The notes beneath the pieces were generated by a model that saw only the letters and a program-made list of their open reading frames with translations, had not been told where the DNA came from and ran no database searches. Positions 34,010 to 44,213 of a stretch of 64,000 nucleotides of DNA are shown piece after piece. Made by a program: the position numbers and the translations under genes. The stretch is from Siphonodentalium dalli (Eukaryota > Mollusca > Scaphopoda > Gadilida > Siphonodentaliidae). The stretch lies in NCBI GenBank assembly GCA_032622095.1, contig CP136061.1:6146734-6210733 (forward strand). Reading direction: 5' to 3'. Positions within the stretch are counted from its first letter, which is position 1. Each line of letters opens with the position of its first letter.

Positions 34010-34382
34010 AATGTAATTCACTGACCTACTATCAAATAAGAAACCAACTCCCCTCCCCCCCAAATAAATCCGATCACAAAAACTCCTAAATTCTACAAAC
34101 AAGATTAAAGCAAGGGGGCATGAAGCGGTCAGGAAATACCAATAGATTCTCATGATATCTCACTCTTCCATCAACTGTATGCTGTAATTGATGTCTGGGC
34201 GTTACTGTATGCTGTAATTGATGTCTGGGCATTGCTTGACTGATGTCCCTGCACTAACTATGAAGAGATTACGATGAATGCATTGCCTAAATATATAGTT
34301 TTATCTAATGAAATTGAATTATGATTAACTTCCAGAAGAGCAGCAAAAATAGTACAATCTCCCTCGATATTGTGACGAGACA
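34010..34382 (+). repeat. Old segmental duplication, copy 1
   Basis: Shares CAGGAAATACCAATAGAT, CCGATCACAAAAACT and GATATTGTGACGAGACA with 34985-35465. Divergence is considerable. Confidence 0.7.
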
Positions 34383-34549
34383 TGCAATATCCCAGTTAAT
34401 ATAAATTATTCATAAATATTCATCAAAACTTCAGTTTATTAGTTGATAAAAACTCAGAAACAGCGACTGGCTTGGATGACTTTTATAGTTTGCCAATATA
34501 ACAGTATAGCATTTTGACATGAAAAACCCAATATATGTCTATTTGGTCA

Positions 34550-34740
34550 TTGACCCTTTGAGTGCCAGGTCGATCAACCCATATACCCTGTGCCAATGCA
34601 TTCTCTTATATATGCGACGCCTAACAATTTTTTTTTTTTACAATTTTTTACAATTTTAATATATTTTATTATATTCTTTAACAGACTTATTGTGTAGGTT
34701 TAGGGCCGATGAGATCGGCCCCTGGCACTCAAAGGGTTAA
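34550..34740. mobile_element. Family C MITE, deletion derivative
   Basis: CCCTTTGAGTGCCAGG start and CCTGGCACTCAAAGGGTTAA end, 191 bp. Only the left half of the palindrome remains (near 34592-34618). The left TTAA reads TTGA. Confidence 0.85.
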
Positions 34741-34984
34741 ACAATGTAATTGTAAATGAAATTGAAATGGTAAATTTTCTATTTGTATGGCATTTTATCA
34801 TGCAAGGGAACAAATGTTTTTCTTGTGTTGAAGGCTGAACAATGAAATTGCAGGGACTACAATCCCTCGACAGGGGAGGTGGATATAGCTTAACCGGGCT
34901 GAGGGGCCTCATGCCCCCTATTAATCCTCCCCAACAGGGTGTGGGGGGGTGGGGGGTTGTAGCCTCCCCTATGCTAACCCTGAA

Positions 34985-35465
34985 TGTAATTCACGATCAT
35001 ATAACACTCCCAATCAATCCGATCACAAAAACTAATAAATTCTACAAACCGTATTAAAAGCCAAGTGCATGTTGTGGTCAGGAAATACCAATAGATCTTC
35101 ATGATATATGATGCTATTCAATCAGATCATCGTAATTGTTGTCTGGTGGTTACTATGAAGATATTATGGCGATATAGCGAGTACGTCACCTAAATATGTA
35201 TTTATCTCGAGTTTATATGAATAGTATAATCATATACAGTAATGCCTAAATAATCAACTCCTTAACGACAGCAGAAATATGGGTAACTTTTTATGATTTA
35301 TTCGGAAATATGGCTTGTTGCCATTCATCGGAAAGCTCTGTGAGAGCTTTCTGATGAATGGCAACAAACCATATTTCCGACTAAATCCTGAAAATTACCC
35401 ATAATTCTTCTGTGGTTAAGGAGTCGATTATTTAGGGCATTACTGTAGATATTGTGACGAGACAC
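34985..35465 (+). repeat. Old segmental duplication, copy 2
   Basis: Counterpart of 34010-34382, interrupted by the A element at 35235-35447. Confidence 0.7.
35235..35447. mobile_element. Family A MITE, complete
   Basis: TACAGTAATGCCTAAATAATC start and TTTAGGGCATTACTGTA end with TA flanks. It sits inside the second copy of the local duplication. Confidence 0.93.
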
Positions 35466-35471
35466 ACGATT

Positions 35472-35850
35472 CAAGCAAACCTTGAAATAGTGTGTCTGTC
35501 AAATGCAGAATGAGGTCCACAGAGGGTGAATTTAGTGATGCTATCCCTCACGGTAGGCTAGCTTCACCAAATTTACCCTCTGGGAACCCCATTCTGCTTT
35601 AGTCCTCAACTGTTACAGGAGACCTAGGATCAGATTGAAATTCCCCAGTTCAAGTTGGTGATGTTCACCCATTATAGTCACCTCGATTATGCATTTTATC
35701 TTCTGCAAATTAGGGGATATAGAAACTGAACACAAGGGAAAAAGTATCTAAACCAATATTAATTTGAGAATAGATTCACCCAGAAAATGTGGCCTAAGCA
35801 GAATGAGACCGAGAGGGTAAATTTAGTGATGTTAACCCGCTGTGCAGGTC
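35472..35850. mobile_element. Family B element, right end lost
   Basis: CAAGCAAACCTTGAAATAGTG start, a left hairpin, the B middle block, then decay within the right hairpin near 35850. Confidence 0.78.
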
Positions 35851-35959
35851 TGCGCTGAGGAGAAAGTATTTTTTGCTACATTAGCTGGGTTCTGCCCTTG
35901 AAATTGGAAATTTTCATTTACGGCATTTCTTTAGAACTGCATAAATTCTATATTGGCTT

Positions 35960-36195
35960 TTAACCCTTTACCCAACAAAGCGGCAAAAAAAAACTTTTTA
36001 CCATTTTTTCTTACATTCTTTAACAATTTTATAATTTTTTCTTACATTTTTTATAATATTTTTCTACATTCTTTGACAATTTTATCATTTTTAATATGTG
36101 TTAAGCCAATGCATTCTCTTATATATGCGAGGCGACCTATGGTCGACTCGCATATATAAGAGAATGCATTGGCACAGGGCCGTTCTGTTGGTTAA
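35960..36195. mobile_element. Family C2 TTAA element, short
   Basis: TTAACCCTTTACCCAACAAA start and TTCTGTTGGTTAA end. The palindrome lies at 36107-36176. The T-rich interior is the inverse of the 32062 copy. Confidence 0.85.
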
Positions 36196-36254
36196 AGGCC
36201 CGGGTTAAGACCTTTTCTATAGCATTGACTTCTACTGTACAATATAGATACATC

Positions 36255-36673
36255 CAAGTCTTAAGTTTAGTGTGCCTGTCATTTGCAGAATGAGGTCCCC
36301 AGAGGGTGAATTAAGCAATGCTATCCCACATTCTACTTAGGCCTCATCTTCTCTGGAAAGATTCTTTATTATCAAATTTCTATAGAAACTTCTTCACATA
36401 GATTCTATTTTATTTTTTTTAGTTTCTCTATATCCCCAAATTGGCAGACAACACATTGCATAAGCGAGGTTCCCAATGGGTGTACATCACAATATTCACC
36501 ATTTGGGAACTTCAATGTGAGTCTATGTCTCCCATAGCAGTTGATACCTAAGCAGAATGAGGACCCCAGAGGGTGAATTTATTTATGCTAGCCCGCTATG
36601 TGGGATAGCGTCACTAAATTCACCCTCTGGGGACCTCATTCTGCAAATGACAGGCACACTAAACTCAGGCTTG
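36255..36673. mobile_element. Family B2 element
   Basis: CAAGTCTTAAGTTTAGTGTGC start and CACACTAAACTCAGGCTTG end. ATACAT occurs at corresponding positions of both flanks and may be the core of an 8-bp TSD. The left hairpin is shortened. Confidence 0.83.
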
Positions 36674-36694
36674 CATACATTATCCTTTCTGCAA

Positions 36695-36808
36695 TCATCG
36701 AGTCTTATCAACTGTCACTAAGTCTTATCAACTGTCACTAAGTCTTATCAACTGTCACTAAGACTTATCAACTGTCACTAAGTCTTATCAACTGTCACTA
36801 AGTCTTTT
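36695..36808 (+). repeat. 20-bp tandem repeat, six units
   Basis: GTCTTATCAACTGTCACTAA repeated with one substitution. Confidence 0.95.
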
Positions 36809-36833
36809 TGGCTACAAAATAATTTTTTTTACA

Positions 36834-36990
36834 TCTGGGGAGCATAAATATATATTGTAATGGAGGGCTAGACTCCCCTATAACTGGGGAGCATAAATAT
36901 ATATTGTAATGGAGGCAGGGGCGTAGGAACCAGGGGGGGGGGGGCATAAATATATATTGTAATGGAGGGCTAAACTCCCCTATAACTGTT
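36834..36990 (+). repeat. About 55-65-bp tandem repeat, three units
   Basis: AGCATAAATATATATTGTAATGG recurs at about 36840, 36890 and 36943. A G12 run lies near 36935. Confidence 0.8.
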
Positions 36991-37532
36991 GATTATGCAT
37001 TGATTCTGAACAGAATGATGGGAACTCAGGAAGCAGAAGAATGTAGAATGAGGAAGTCAAGATGATATCTGAAACTCCCCCCGTCAACCATCAGTCAGAC
37101 TTTATGCCTGGTCATCACGGCATGAGATTATGACAATTTTGTCATTGGAATGGATAGCACTTTATCATGGAATGAAATCACAATTAGTGCCTGTGGAGCA
37201 CGATTCACAGAATTAATGATTATTGGATAGACAGGCTGTTAATCTAGTTGGATGCCGAATCATGACGGACATCCCGTTGTTCATCCGGATGGATTTCATA
37301 TATTGGCGGAGATGCTTTTTATGTCCCATTAGTTCCATCTATTTTTTATGGTTAAAGTGACTTCTGCCCAACAACAAGTTTTGTTCGTCTATAAAACCAG
37401 CTTGAGAAATATCACAATCACGCTTTAAACAAATCATTATCGGGTATTCATATTGTTAATCTAGTTAGATGCCATGACATGACAGACCTCCCACTGTTCG
37501 TCCGGATGGATTTCATATATTGATGGAGATTG

Positions 37533-38052
37533 TTAACCCTTCCATGACTGGAGTTACCTCCTTTATCAACCATTCCATGACTGGAGTTACCTCCTTATTA
37601 ACCCTTCCATGACTTGAGTTACCTCCTTTATTAACCCTTCCATGACTGGAGTTACCTCCCTTATTAACCCTTTCCATGACTGGAGTTACCCTCCCTTATT
37701 AACCCTTCCATGACTAGAGTTACCTCCTTTATTAACCCTTCCATGACTGGAGTTACCTCCTTTATTAACCCTTCCATGACTGGAGTTACCTCCCTTATTA
37801 ACCCTTCCATGACCGGAGTTACCTCCCTTATTAACCCTCCCATGACTGGAGTTACCTCCCTTATTAACCCTTCCATGACTGGAGTTACCACAGGGATCCT
37901 TACATTGACCTAACAATATTTACCTCGCCCTTGTAAGCCATGGCAGTGCATCCTCTTATATATGCGAGGCTCTATATGGGAGACTAGGATAATGTACTGG
38001 CACATCATTTTTAAATGCTGCACCAACACAGCTCCTGTCACGAAAGGGTTAA
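37533..38052. mobile_element. Family C3 TTAA element with amplified terminus
   Basis: TTAACCCTTCCATGACTGGAG start and CTCCTGTCACGAAAGGGTTAA end. The first 360 bp (to 37890) are about eleven tandem 33-bp units, each restarting with TTAACCCTTCCATGAC. The remainder has TTATATATGCGAG and GCTGCACCAACACAG, which identify family C3. Confidence 0.85.
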
Positions 38053-38188
38053 ACTGTACTATGCTGGACCGTGTTTTGTTTGTCTATAAAACCAGCTTGA
38101 GATATCATATCGGGTGTGACCATCTAGGTTTTAACAAATGATTATTACATAGAGTTAAAACTTTCACTGCCGACTACGAGTTACAGTA

Positions 38189-38253
38189 ATGCTGCACCAA
38201 CACAACTCCTGTCATGAAAGGGTTAAACGCTCCTGTCACGAAAGGGTTAAACC
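38189..38253 (+). repeat. Duplicated C3 right terminus
   Basis: CTCCTGTCATGAAAGGGTTAA and CTCCTGTCACGAAAGGGTTAA lie side by side without a left end. Confidence 0.7.
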
Positions 38254-38706
38254 TTTACTGGACCGTGTTTTGTTATTCTATAAAACCAGCTTGAATTTCA
38301 TATCGTTTGTGATCATCTTGGTTTTAACAAATGATTATTATATAGAGTTAACACTTTCACTGCCGACTACGAGTTACAAGTACCTTTTGCATGTAATTGA
38401 ATGGGCATCAGTATCATGTTAATCTAGTTGGATACCACGACATGACGTACCTCTTACTGTTTATTTGGATGGATTTCTGATGGAGATGCTTTTTTACACC
38501 CCATTAGTTCCATCAGGGCATAAACCAGCTTAGATGGTTTTAATGGAGAGAAGCCATTTCTCCTTAGACCGGTACATAGACCCGGTCACAGGGACCAAAC
38601 CTGCAGGGTGACTAGAGAGATCGAGACATCTCTATAGAATGTGCCACTTCTCCCTATTTTTATCCCAGAGGGGAGAAGTGACTTCTCTCTCATATACCAA
38701 TATGCA

Positions 38707-38880
38707 TATCAAGGCTCAAAATAAGTGGCCGGTCATGATCATTTTCCGACGAAAAATAGCTTATGTCCAGTGCACTTCTGAATCTGTCGGACATTTTGTC
38801 CAATCCAATTCTTGAAACAATTTGCATCTGTCCAAGGAGCCACTTCTGGCCAAATAGGACATTGAAAGTAAAAAATGGTC
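38707..38880. mobile_element. Fragment resembling the MITE nested in the Ngaro element
   Basis: AAGGCTCAAAATAAGTGGCC start resembles the end of the 1119-1608 MITE. GTCGGACATTTTGTCC also recalls its subterminal words. Only one end is visible. Confidence 0.4.
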
Positions 38881-38902
38881 CCAACAGCATATTTAAAGTA
38901 TA

Positions 38903-39007
38903 TACAGTAATGCTCTAAATAATCGACTCCTTAACCACAGCAGAATTATTGGTAATTTTTCAGGATTTAGTCGGAAATATATATGGCTTGTTGCCATTCA
39001 TCGGAAT
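38903..39007. mobile_element. Family A MITE, left half only
   Basis: TACAGTAATGCTCTAAATAA start. Stops after CATTCATCGGAA. Confidence 0.85.
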
Positions 39008-39059
39008 ATTGAGGGGCGCTTAATCAGATTATGCATCTTTAAAGTGTATTGATGGTATT

Positions 39060-39117
39060 AATGGCATTATAATGGCATTATAATGGTATTATAATGGTAT
39101 TATAATGGTATTATAAA
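39060..39117 (+). repeat. 11-bp TGGTATTATAA repeat
   Basis: Five or six units of ATTATAATGGT/C. Confidence 0.9.
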
Positions 39118-39191
39118 TGGGTCCTTGTATTGCATATAATAATTATTGGAACACAGAAAGGTCATGTTAGAGAGTACTTCAGCCTTTGTGA

Positions 39192-39256
39192 TTTCTCTAA
39201 ATTCACCCTCTGGGGACCTCATTCTGCAAAGGACAGGCACACTAAACTCAGGCTTG
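39192..39256. mobile_element. Family B2 right-end fragment
   Basis: TAAATTCACCCTCTGGGGAC through CACACTAAACTCAGGCTTG. The rest of the element is absent. A C18 run lies just downstream (39303-39320). Confidence 0.8.
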
Positions 39257-39566
39257 CTCAAAATGGGGAAAAGATACGTATGATACCTTTTTTGGGACAG
39301 CACCCCCCCCCCCCCCCCCCACCCCTTGACCCAAATTCTTTTCCATTTTAGCAAGTTTTTCCAACCAGTTTTCGTCACACCAGACAACTATAAACATGAA
39401 CTCAAACATTTTCGTGATAATATTAGAATTTTCGCCACATTAACTGTCTGTCTCCTATCAACTGCCTATTTTGGTTGGTGTATGTGATTAGCTGAGTAAT
39501 CTGAAGGCAGTTTGGATGTTAAAATTACATTAGCTCTAAGTTTTAAGGCCAGAAATAGTTGGAAAG

Positions 39567-39715
39567 TACACTAATGCCCTAAATAATCGACTCATTAACC
39601 ATAGCAGAATTATGGGTAACTTTTCAGGATTTAGTCGGAAATATGGCTTGCTGCATTCATCAGAAAGGTCTCACCAAGAGCTTTCCGATGAATGGCAACA
39701 AGCCATATTTCCGGA
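39567..39715. mobile_element. Family A MITE, right arm truncated
   Basis: TACACTAATGCCCTAAATAA start. The right arm stops after GCCATATTTCCGG. Confidence 0.85.
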
Positions 39716-40089
39716 TATATGTAGGATAAGAACTGTGGAAAAAAAATTGCTTTTGTGTTCTCTTGACCATCCCCCATCTCCTCATACGTGGTCGGGACAA
39801 ATTGTTTCACCCCCACCGCCCAATTCCCCCCACCCTTCTGCTTTTGGTAAATAAAAACCTGAAACCCTGAACTGAGTAAGTTTTTTTCAGATTGTGCATC
39901 ATTATTTACCTGCTCTTGCTGCTATATAAACTGTATCACATGTGACATGCGCCTCATTTCATTCCCCCTCCAACCCCTCCCCTGACACAGTCATATGAGT
40001 AGAAATCTCCCACACCTAGCTACCCCTCTAGAATGATGGTTTTTGTTCCAGATTGTGCACCATGTTCTAGCTGTTCTTGCAGCAATTAA

Positions 40090-41165
40090 TGACTGGTATA
40101 TAACCCAGACCACATGAGAGCTGCACCTCATTTGATCCCCTCCCACCCCCTCCCCCAGACACACACTGGTATATAACCCAGACCACATGAGAGCTGCACC
40201 TCATTTGACCACCCTCCCACCCCCCTCCCCCCTGACACACACTGGTATATAACCCAGACCACATGAGAGCTCCACCTCATTTGACCCCCTCCCACCCCCT
40301 CCCCCCTGACACACACTGGTATATAACCAGACCACATGAGAGCTGCACCTCATTTGACCCCCTCCCACCCCCCTCCCCCAGACACACACTGGTATATAAC
40401 CCAGACCACATGAGAGCTCCACCTCATTTGACCCCCTCCCACCCCCTCCCCCAGACACACACTGGTATATAACCCAGACCACATGAGAGCTGCACCTCAT
40501 TTGACCCCCTCCCACCCCCTCCCCCTGACACACACTGGTATATAACCCAGACCACATGAGAGCTGCACCTCATTTGACCCCCTCCCACCCCCTCCCCCTG
40601 ACACACACTGGTATATAACCCAGACCACATGAGAGCTGCACCTCATTTGACCCCCCTCTCCACCCCCTCCCCCTGACACACACTGGTATATAACCCAGAC
40701 CACATGAGAGCTGCACCTCATTTGACCCCCCTCCCACCCCCCTTCCCCTGACACACACTGGTATATAACCCAGACCACATGAGAGCTGCACCTCATTTGA
40801 CCCCCTCCCCACCCCCTTCCCCAGACACACACTGGTATATAACCCAGGCCACATGAGAGCTGCACCTCATTTGACCCCCCCCTCCCCCCTCCCCAGACAC
40901 CCTCACGGTATATAACCCAGGCCACATGAGAGCTGCACCTCATTTGACCACCTCCCACCCCTCCCCCTGACACACACTGGTATATAACCCAGGGCCACAT
41001 GAGAGCTGCACCTCATTTGACCCCCTCCACCCCCTCCCCCAGACACACACTGGTATATTAACCCAGGCCACATGAGAGCTGCACCTCATTTGACCCCCTC
41101 CCACCCCCTTCCCCTGACACACACTGGTATATAACCCAGACCACATGAGAGCTCCACCTCATTTG
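40090..41165 (+). repeat. 73-bp minisatellite, about 15 units
   Basis: Each unit contains CTGGTATATAACCCAGACCA, CATGAGAGCTGCACCTCATT and a C-rich tail with CCCTCCC. Spacing is 73-76 bp. The long Gly/Val-rich minus-strand frames are artefacts of the repeat. Confidence 0.97.
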
Positions 41166-41358
41166 ATTACTTACGATAATTGGCCACATGAAGGACATGA
41201 TACCCAGGTAACATTACTGCTATTAATTCTATTGATGATGCATGTGCTATGCAGAATGAACACACTACATATATAATAGGGGAGATGATATCTTGGTGTA
41301 GATCTCATGATTAAGTAGATGATAGTATGGTGTAAATGGCATCAATCTAAGATGTTTC

Positions 41359-41566
41359 ATATTAACCTGGTTGTAACTTAGGAGTGCAGTATATAATGTA
41401 TATTAACCTGGTTGTAACTTAAGAGTGCAGTATATAATGTATATTAACCTGGTTGTAACTTAAGAGTGCAGTATATAATGTATATTAACCTGGTTGTAAC
41501 TTAAGAGTGCAGTATATAATGTATATTAACCTGGTTGTAACTTAAGAGTGCAGTATATAATGTATA
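41359..41566 (+). repeat. 41-bp tandem repeat, five units
   Basis: ATTAACCTGGTTGTAACTTA plus AGAGTGCAGTATATAATGT repeated with almost no change. Confidence 0.96.
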
Positions 41567-41681
41567 ATTCATCAGACAGCAACACGTCAACTACACATCG
41601 TCATCTTGGGAGTCCCAACTCATGATTGAGATGAACCAAACATGTACCGCTATGTGCAGCATGTATTATGTAAACGGCAGT

Positions 41682-41791
41682 CAATCTATGGTCAATCTAT
41701 GGTCAATCTATGGTCAATCTATGGTCAATCTATGGTCAATCTATGGTCAATCTATGGTCAATCTATGGTCAATCTATGGTCAATCTATGGT
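41682..41791 (+). repeat. 11-bp tandem repeat, about ten units
   Basis: CAATCTATGGT repeated without change. Confidence 0.97.
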
Positions 41792-41951
41792 CGGTGTTAA
41801 TCCCTTTGATTGGATAATCCTATACCTGGCGATGTCTTCCGATAGATGACCACATATAGCTTCGCAATGAGCCTCGCCTCGTATTTAACCATCTAGACTA
41901 ATTATAACCCAGTTGGTGAATATGAGCCTTGGACAATAAAATGGTCTATAC

Positions 41952-42158
41952 TACAGTAATGCTCTAAGTAATCGACTTCTTAACCACAGCAGAATTATGG
42001 GTAACTTTTCAGGATTTAGTTGGAAATATGGCTTTTTGCCATTCATCAGAAAGCTCTCCGGTCTTTTCGAAAACCAAATGGCAAAAAGCCATATTTCCGA
42101 CTAAATCCTGAAAAGTTACCCATAATTCTGCTGTGGTTAAGAAGTCGATTACTCTAAG
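41952..42158. mobile_element. Family A MITE ending at the assembly gap
   Basis: TACAGTAATGCTCTAAGTAA start. Both arms are present, with an altered centre (CCGGTCTTTTCGAAAACC). The right end runs into the N run after ATTACTCTAAG. Confidence 0.92.
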
Positions 42159-42258
42159 NNNNNNNNNNNNNNNNNNNNNNNNNNNNNNNNNNNNNNNNNN
42201 NNNNNNNNNNNNNNNNNNNNNNNNNNNNNNNNNNNNNNNNNNNNNNNNNNNNNNNNNN
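42159..42258. other. Assembly gap (100 N)
   Basis: Exactly 100 N. That round length usually means a gap of unknown size. Confidence 0.99.
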
Positions 42259-42664
42259 GAAATCTTGAATTTGTCCTGATTTAAATTTTCATAGCCTCAA
42301 AATTAATAAACGTGCAGACCTAAATTAGCACTGTGCAGGGGGAAATTTCCCAAGAAAATAATAAACATGCATGCATGTTTATTTGGAGCCCAAGAGTATG
42401 GAGTGATTAGGAATGCTGAAAGTTAAATGTCTAGATATGAACAATGAACATGAAGAGATATATATATAAATTAAAATTCAAGATGGCTCCAAGCTAGTGG
42501 TCACCCCGATGTTCCATGTGAAGTCTGGTGATGATCGGATGAGGGATGTTGTCTGCAGGGTGTGCCAAAGAATTTAGTCATGCAAACTTTGCAAAGAGTA
42601 AAATCCAAGATAGCTGTAGAAAATCTTGGATTTCAAATTTGTATCCATCGACACACCCTGCAGC

Positions 42665-43748
42665 TAGGGTCCTGCGAATTGGAAATTTTGATCGAATCGA
42701 ATATCGAATCGAATTCAGGAAATCGAATCGAATATCGAATCGAATATAGAATCGAATCACATCTGTATGTTGCATTCTCAATTGGGCATGTTTTGTCAAC
42801 GATTAGACGATTTGTGAACCGTTCCATGAACTACATGCACGAAGTTCCATCATAACTCATGTGGCGATGAACCGTCATTTGCAATACTATTAACTTCAAT
42901 TGATAAATGATTATAATGTCCATGCGACCGTCACGACGATTAAAATATAACCACTAAACGGATTATTGGAACTAAAATCACGCAAAATTTGTACAGATTG
43001 CACGTGCATGCAAAAGTGCAAATCAACATTCGGAATCACCCGTTGTTATAAACTTGAAGATGCAACAACAGTCGTAGTGTAGCCTGTTTATGTAGTGATG
43101 GGTGCATCTTGAACAGATGATTCCATAGAAGGGTCGTTGTCCCAGATGCTTGCGATTTATACACCATGTTGCATTCATCACATGTGTAAGCCTGCAGCTT
43201 TATCATGTTTAAAATAAACATGAATAACGGATGACGTTTTGTAAATTGTCAAAGAACGCTCCGAAATTGAAAGTAAACTTCAAAAGGAAACACTGCCAAA
43301 ATGCACTTTTCGATGCAGGGAACACGTGTTGTTTAAATTCTGAGCTATATTACATAACGCGGAATCTGAGACGGATAGATCGCGGATAACGCTAGCGGTT
43401 GATCAGTCTCATAGCTATTATAATTCAGGCGCGTCGTCTGTCCATCTGCGATCTCCAAGCTTTTGGCTACCATGTTCAAAGATAGAAATCAGACGTATTT
43501 AGTTGTCCTATAGTGGCTAATTGCTGTCTATACTTATATTTAATATATATAATCGCGATGTACAATGATAATTATAAGGTGCATATATACATCATTTTCT
43601 GTAATTAAATGGCACAAAACAGCTACGATCGACATGTGTACCTGCCTGTAAACCACCTACTTTTCCATAAGTGTATATTCGAAATTTCGAATCGAATTCG
43701 AATCGAATTTGACTTTCGAATCGAATATCGAATATTCGCAGGACCCTA
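42665..43748 (-). mobile_element. hAT element, non-autonomous, perfect 8-bp TSD
   Basis: Inverted ends TAGGGTCCTGCGAAT and ATTCGCAGGACCCTA. Perfect target duplications CCTGCAGC lie at 42657-42664 and 43749-43756. Subterminal regions carry many ATCGAATCGAAT words on both sides. An 8-bp TSD and TAGGG-type ends are known hAT features. At 1,084 bp it is too short for a full transposase; a BED-finger remnant lies inside on the minus strand, which sets the strand given. Confidence 0.95.
43036..43221 (-). pseudogene. BED-type zinc-finger remnant of a hAT transposase
   Basis: The 61-residue frame contains YTCDECNMVYKSQASGTTTLLWNHLFKMHPS, shown here by its parts: CDEC (Cys pair), SGTTTLLWNHL, and the His pair in HLFKMH. 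This C-x2-C ... H-x4-H layout with a Thr/Leu-rich helix is the BED finger known at the N-terminus of hAT transposases, where it binds DNA. The catalytic part is gone. It lies inside an element with hAT ends, so the assignment is well supported. Confidence 0.7.
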
Positions 43749-44069
43749 CCTGCAGCGGCACAGCCCGCATATATTGGTATCTAATTTGAAAAAATCATGG
43801 GCATTTTACTCTTTGCATGACTAAATCCTTTGGCACACACGACATGCCACATCCCTCATCTGATCGCCACCAAACTTCATATGGATCTCTGGGGTGACCT
43901 CTAGATGGGAGATATCGATTATTTCCTAAATTCATTTAAAAACATGACCACTAGCAGCCATCTTGGATTTTACTCTTTGTATGACTAAATCCTTTTAGTC
44001 CAGTGCATTTATAATTTCACCTCAAACTAATTGCAATGTTCACAAAGTTCCTGAGTGGGAATAAGTACA

Positions 44070-44213
44070 TTAATCCTTTAATGACTGGAGCTGCGCTGGT
44101 GCAGCATTAAAGATCCTGTGCCAGGGTATTCTCTTATATATGTGAGTCTCCCATAGGGAGCCTCACATATGAAAGAGAATGTACTGGCTTACAAGGTCAA
44201 GGTAAATATTGTT
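44070..44213. mobile_element. Family C3 TTAA element, right end unclear
   Basis: TTAATCCTTTAATGACTGGAG start. GCTGCGCTGGTGCAGC and the palindrome at 44118-44188 (TCTCTTATATATGTGAG, CATAGGGAG) follow. The right TTAA was not identified. Confidence 0.75.

Larger units (their letters stand above)
37222..38540 (+). repeat. Degenerate large repeat, about three copies
   Basis: GTTAATCTAGTTGGAT, GGATGGATTTC and CTATAAAACCAGCTTGA recur near 37222/37395, 37447, 38085 and 38418/38280. A C3 element is embedded at 37533-38052. Confidence 0.6.
42484..43920. repeat. Older inverted repeat that hosts the hAT insertion
   Basis: The left arm near 42500-42615 (GTCACCCCGATGTTCCA, GATCGGATGAGGGATG, GAATTTAGTCATGCAAA) is mirrored at 43803-43905 (ATGACTAAATCCTTTGGCAC, CATCCCTCATCTGATCGCC, GGGGTGACC). 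A further relative occurs near 45110-45180. The hAT element lies between the arms. Confidence 0.7.

Noticed and set aside
36695-36808. Short direct repeats that could suggest a CRISPR array
   Set aside because: Units are contiguous with no spacers and the DNA is eukaryotic; the same holds for the 11-, 17- and 41-bp arrays.
37664-37916. Repeated 11-residue peptides on both strands
   Set aside because: The 33-bp tandem repeat gives open frames automatically.
40128-41146. Gly/Val/Cys-rich minus-strand frames up to 167 residues
   Set aside because: Generated by the 73-bp minisatellite in several phases.
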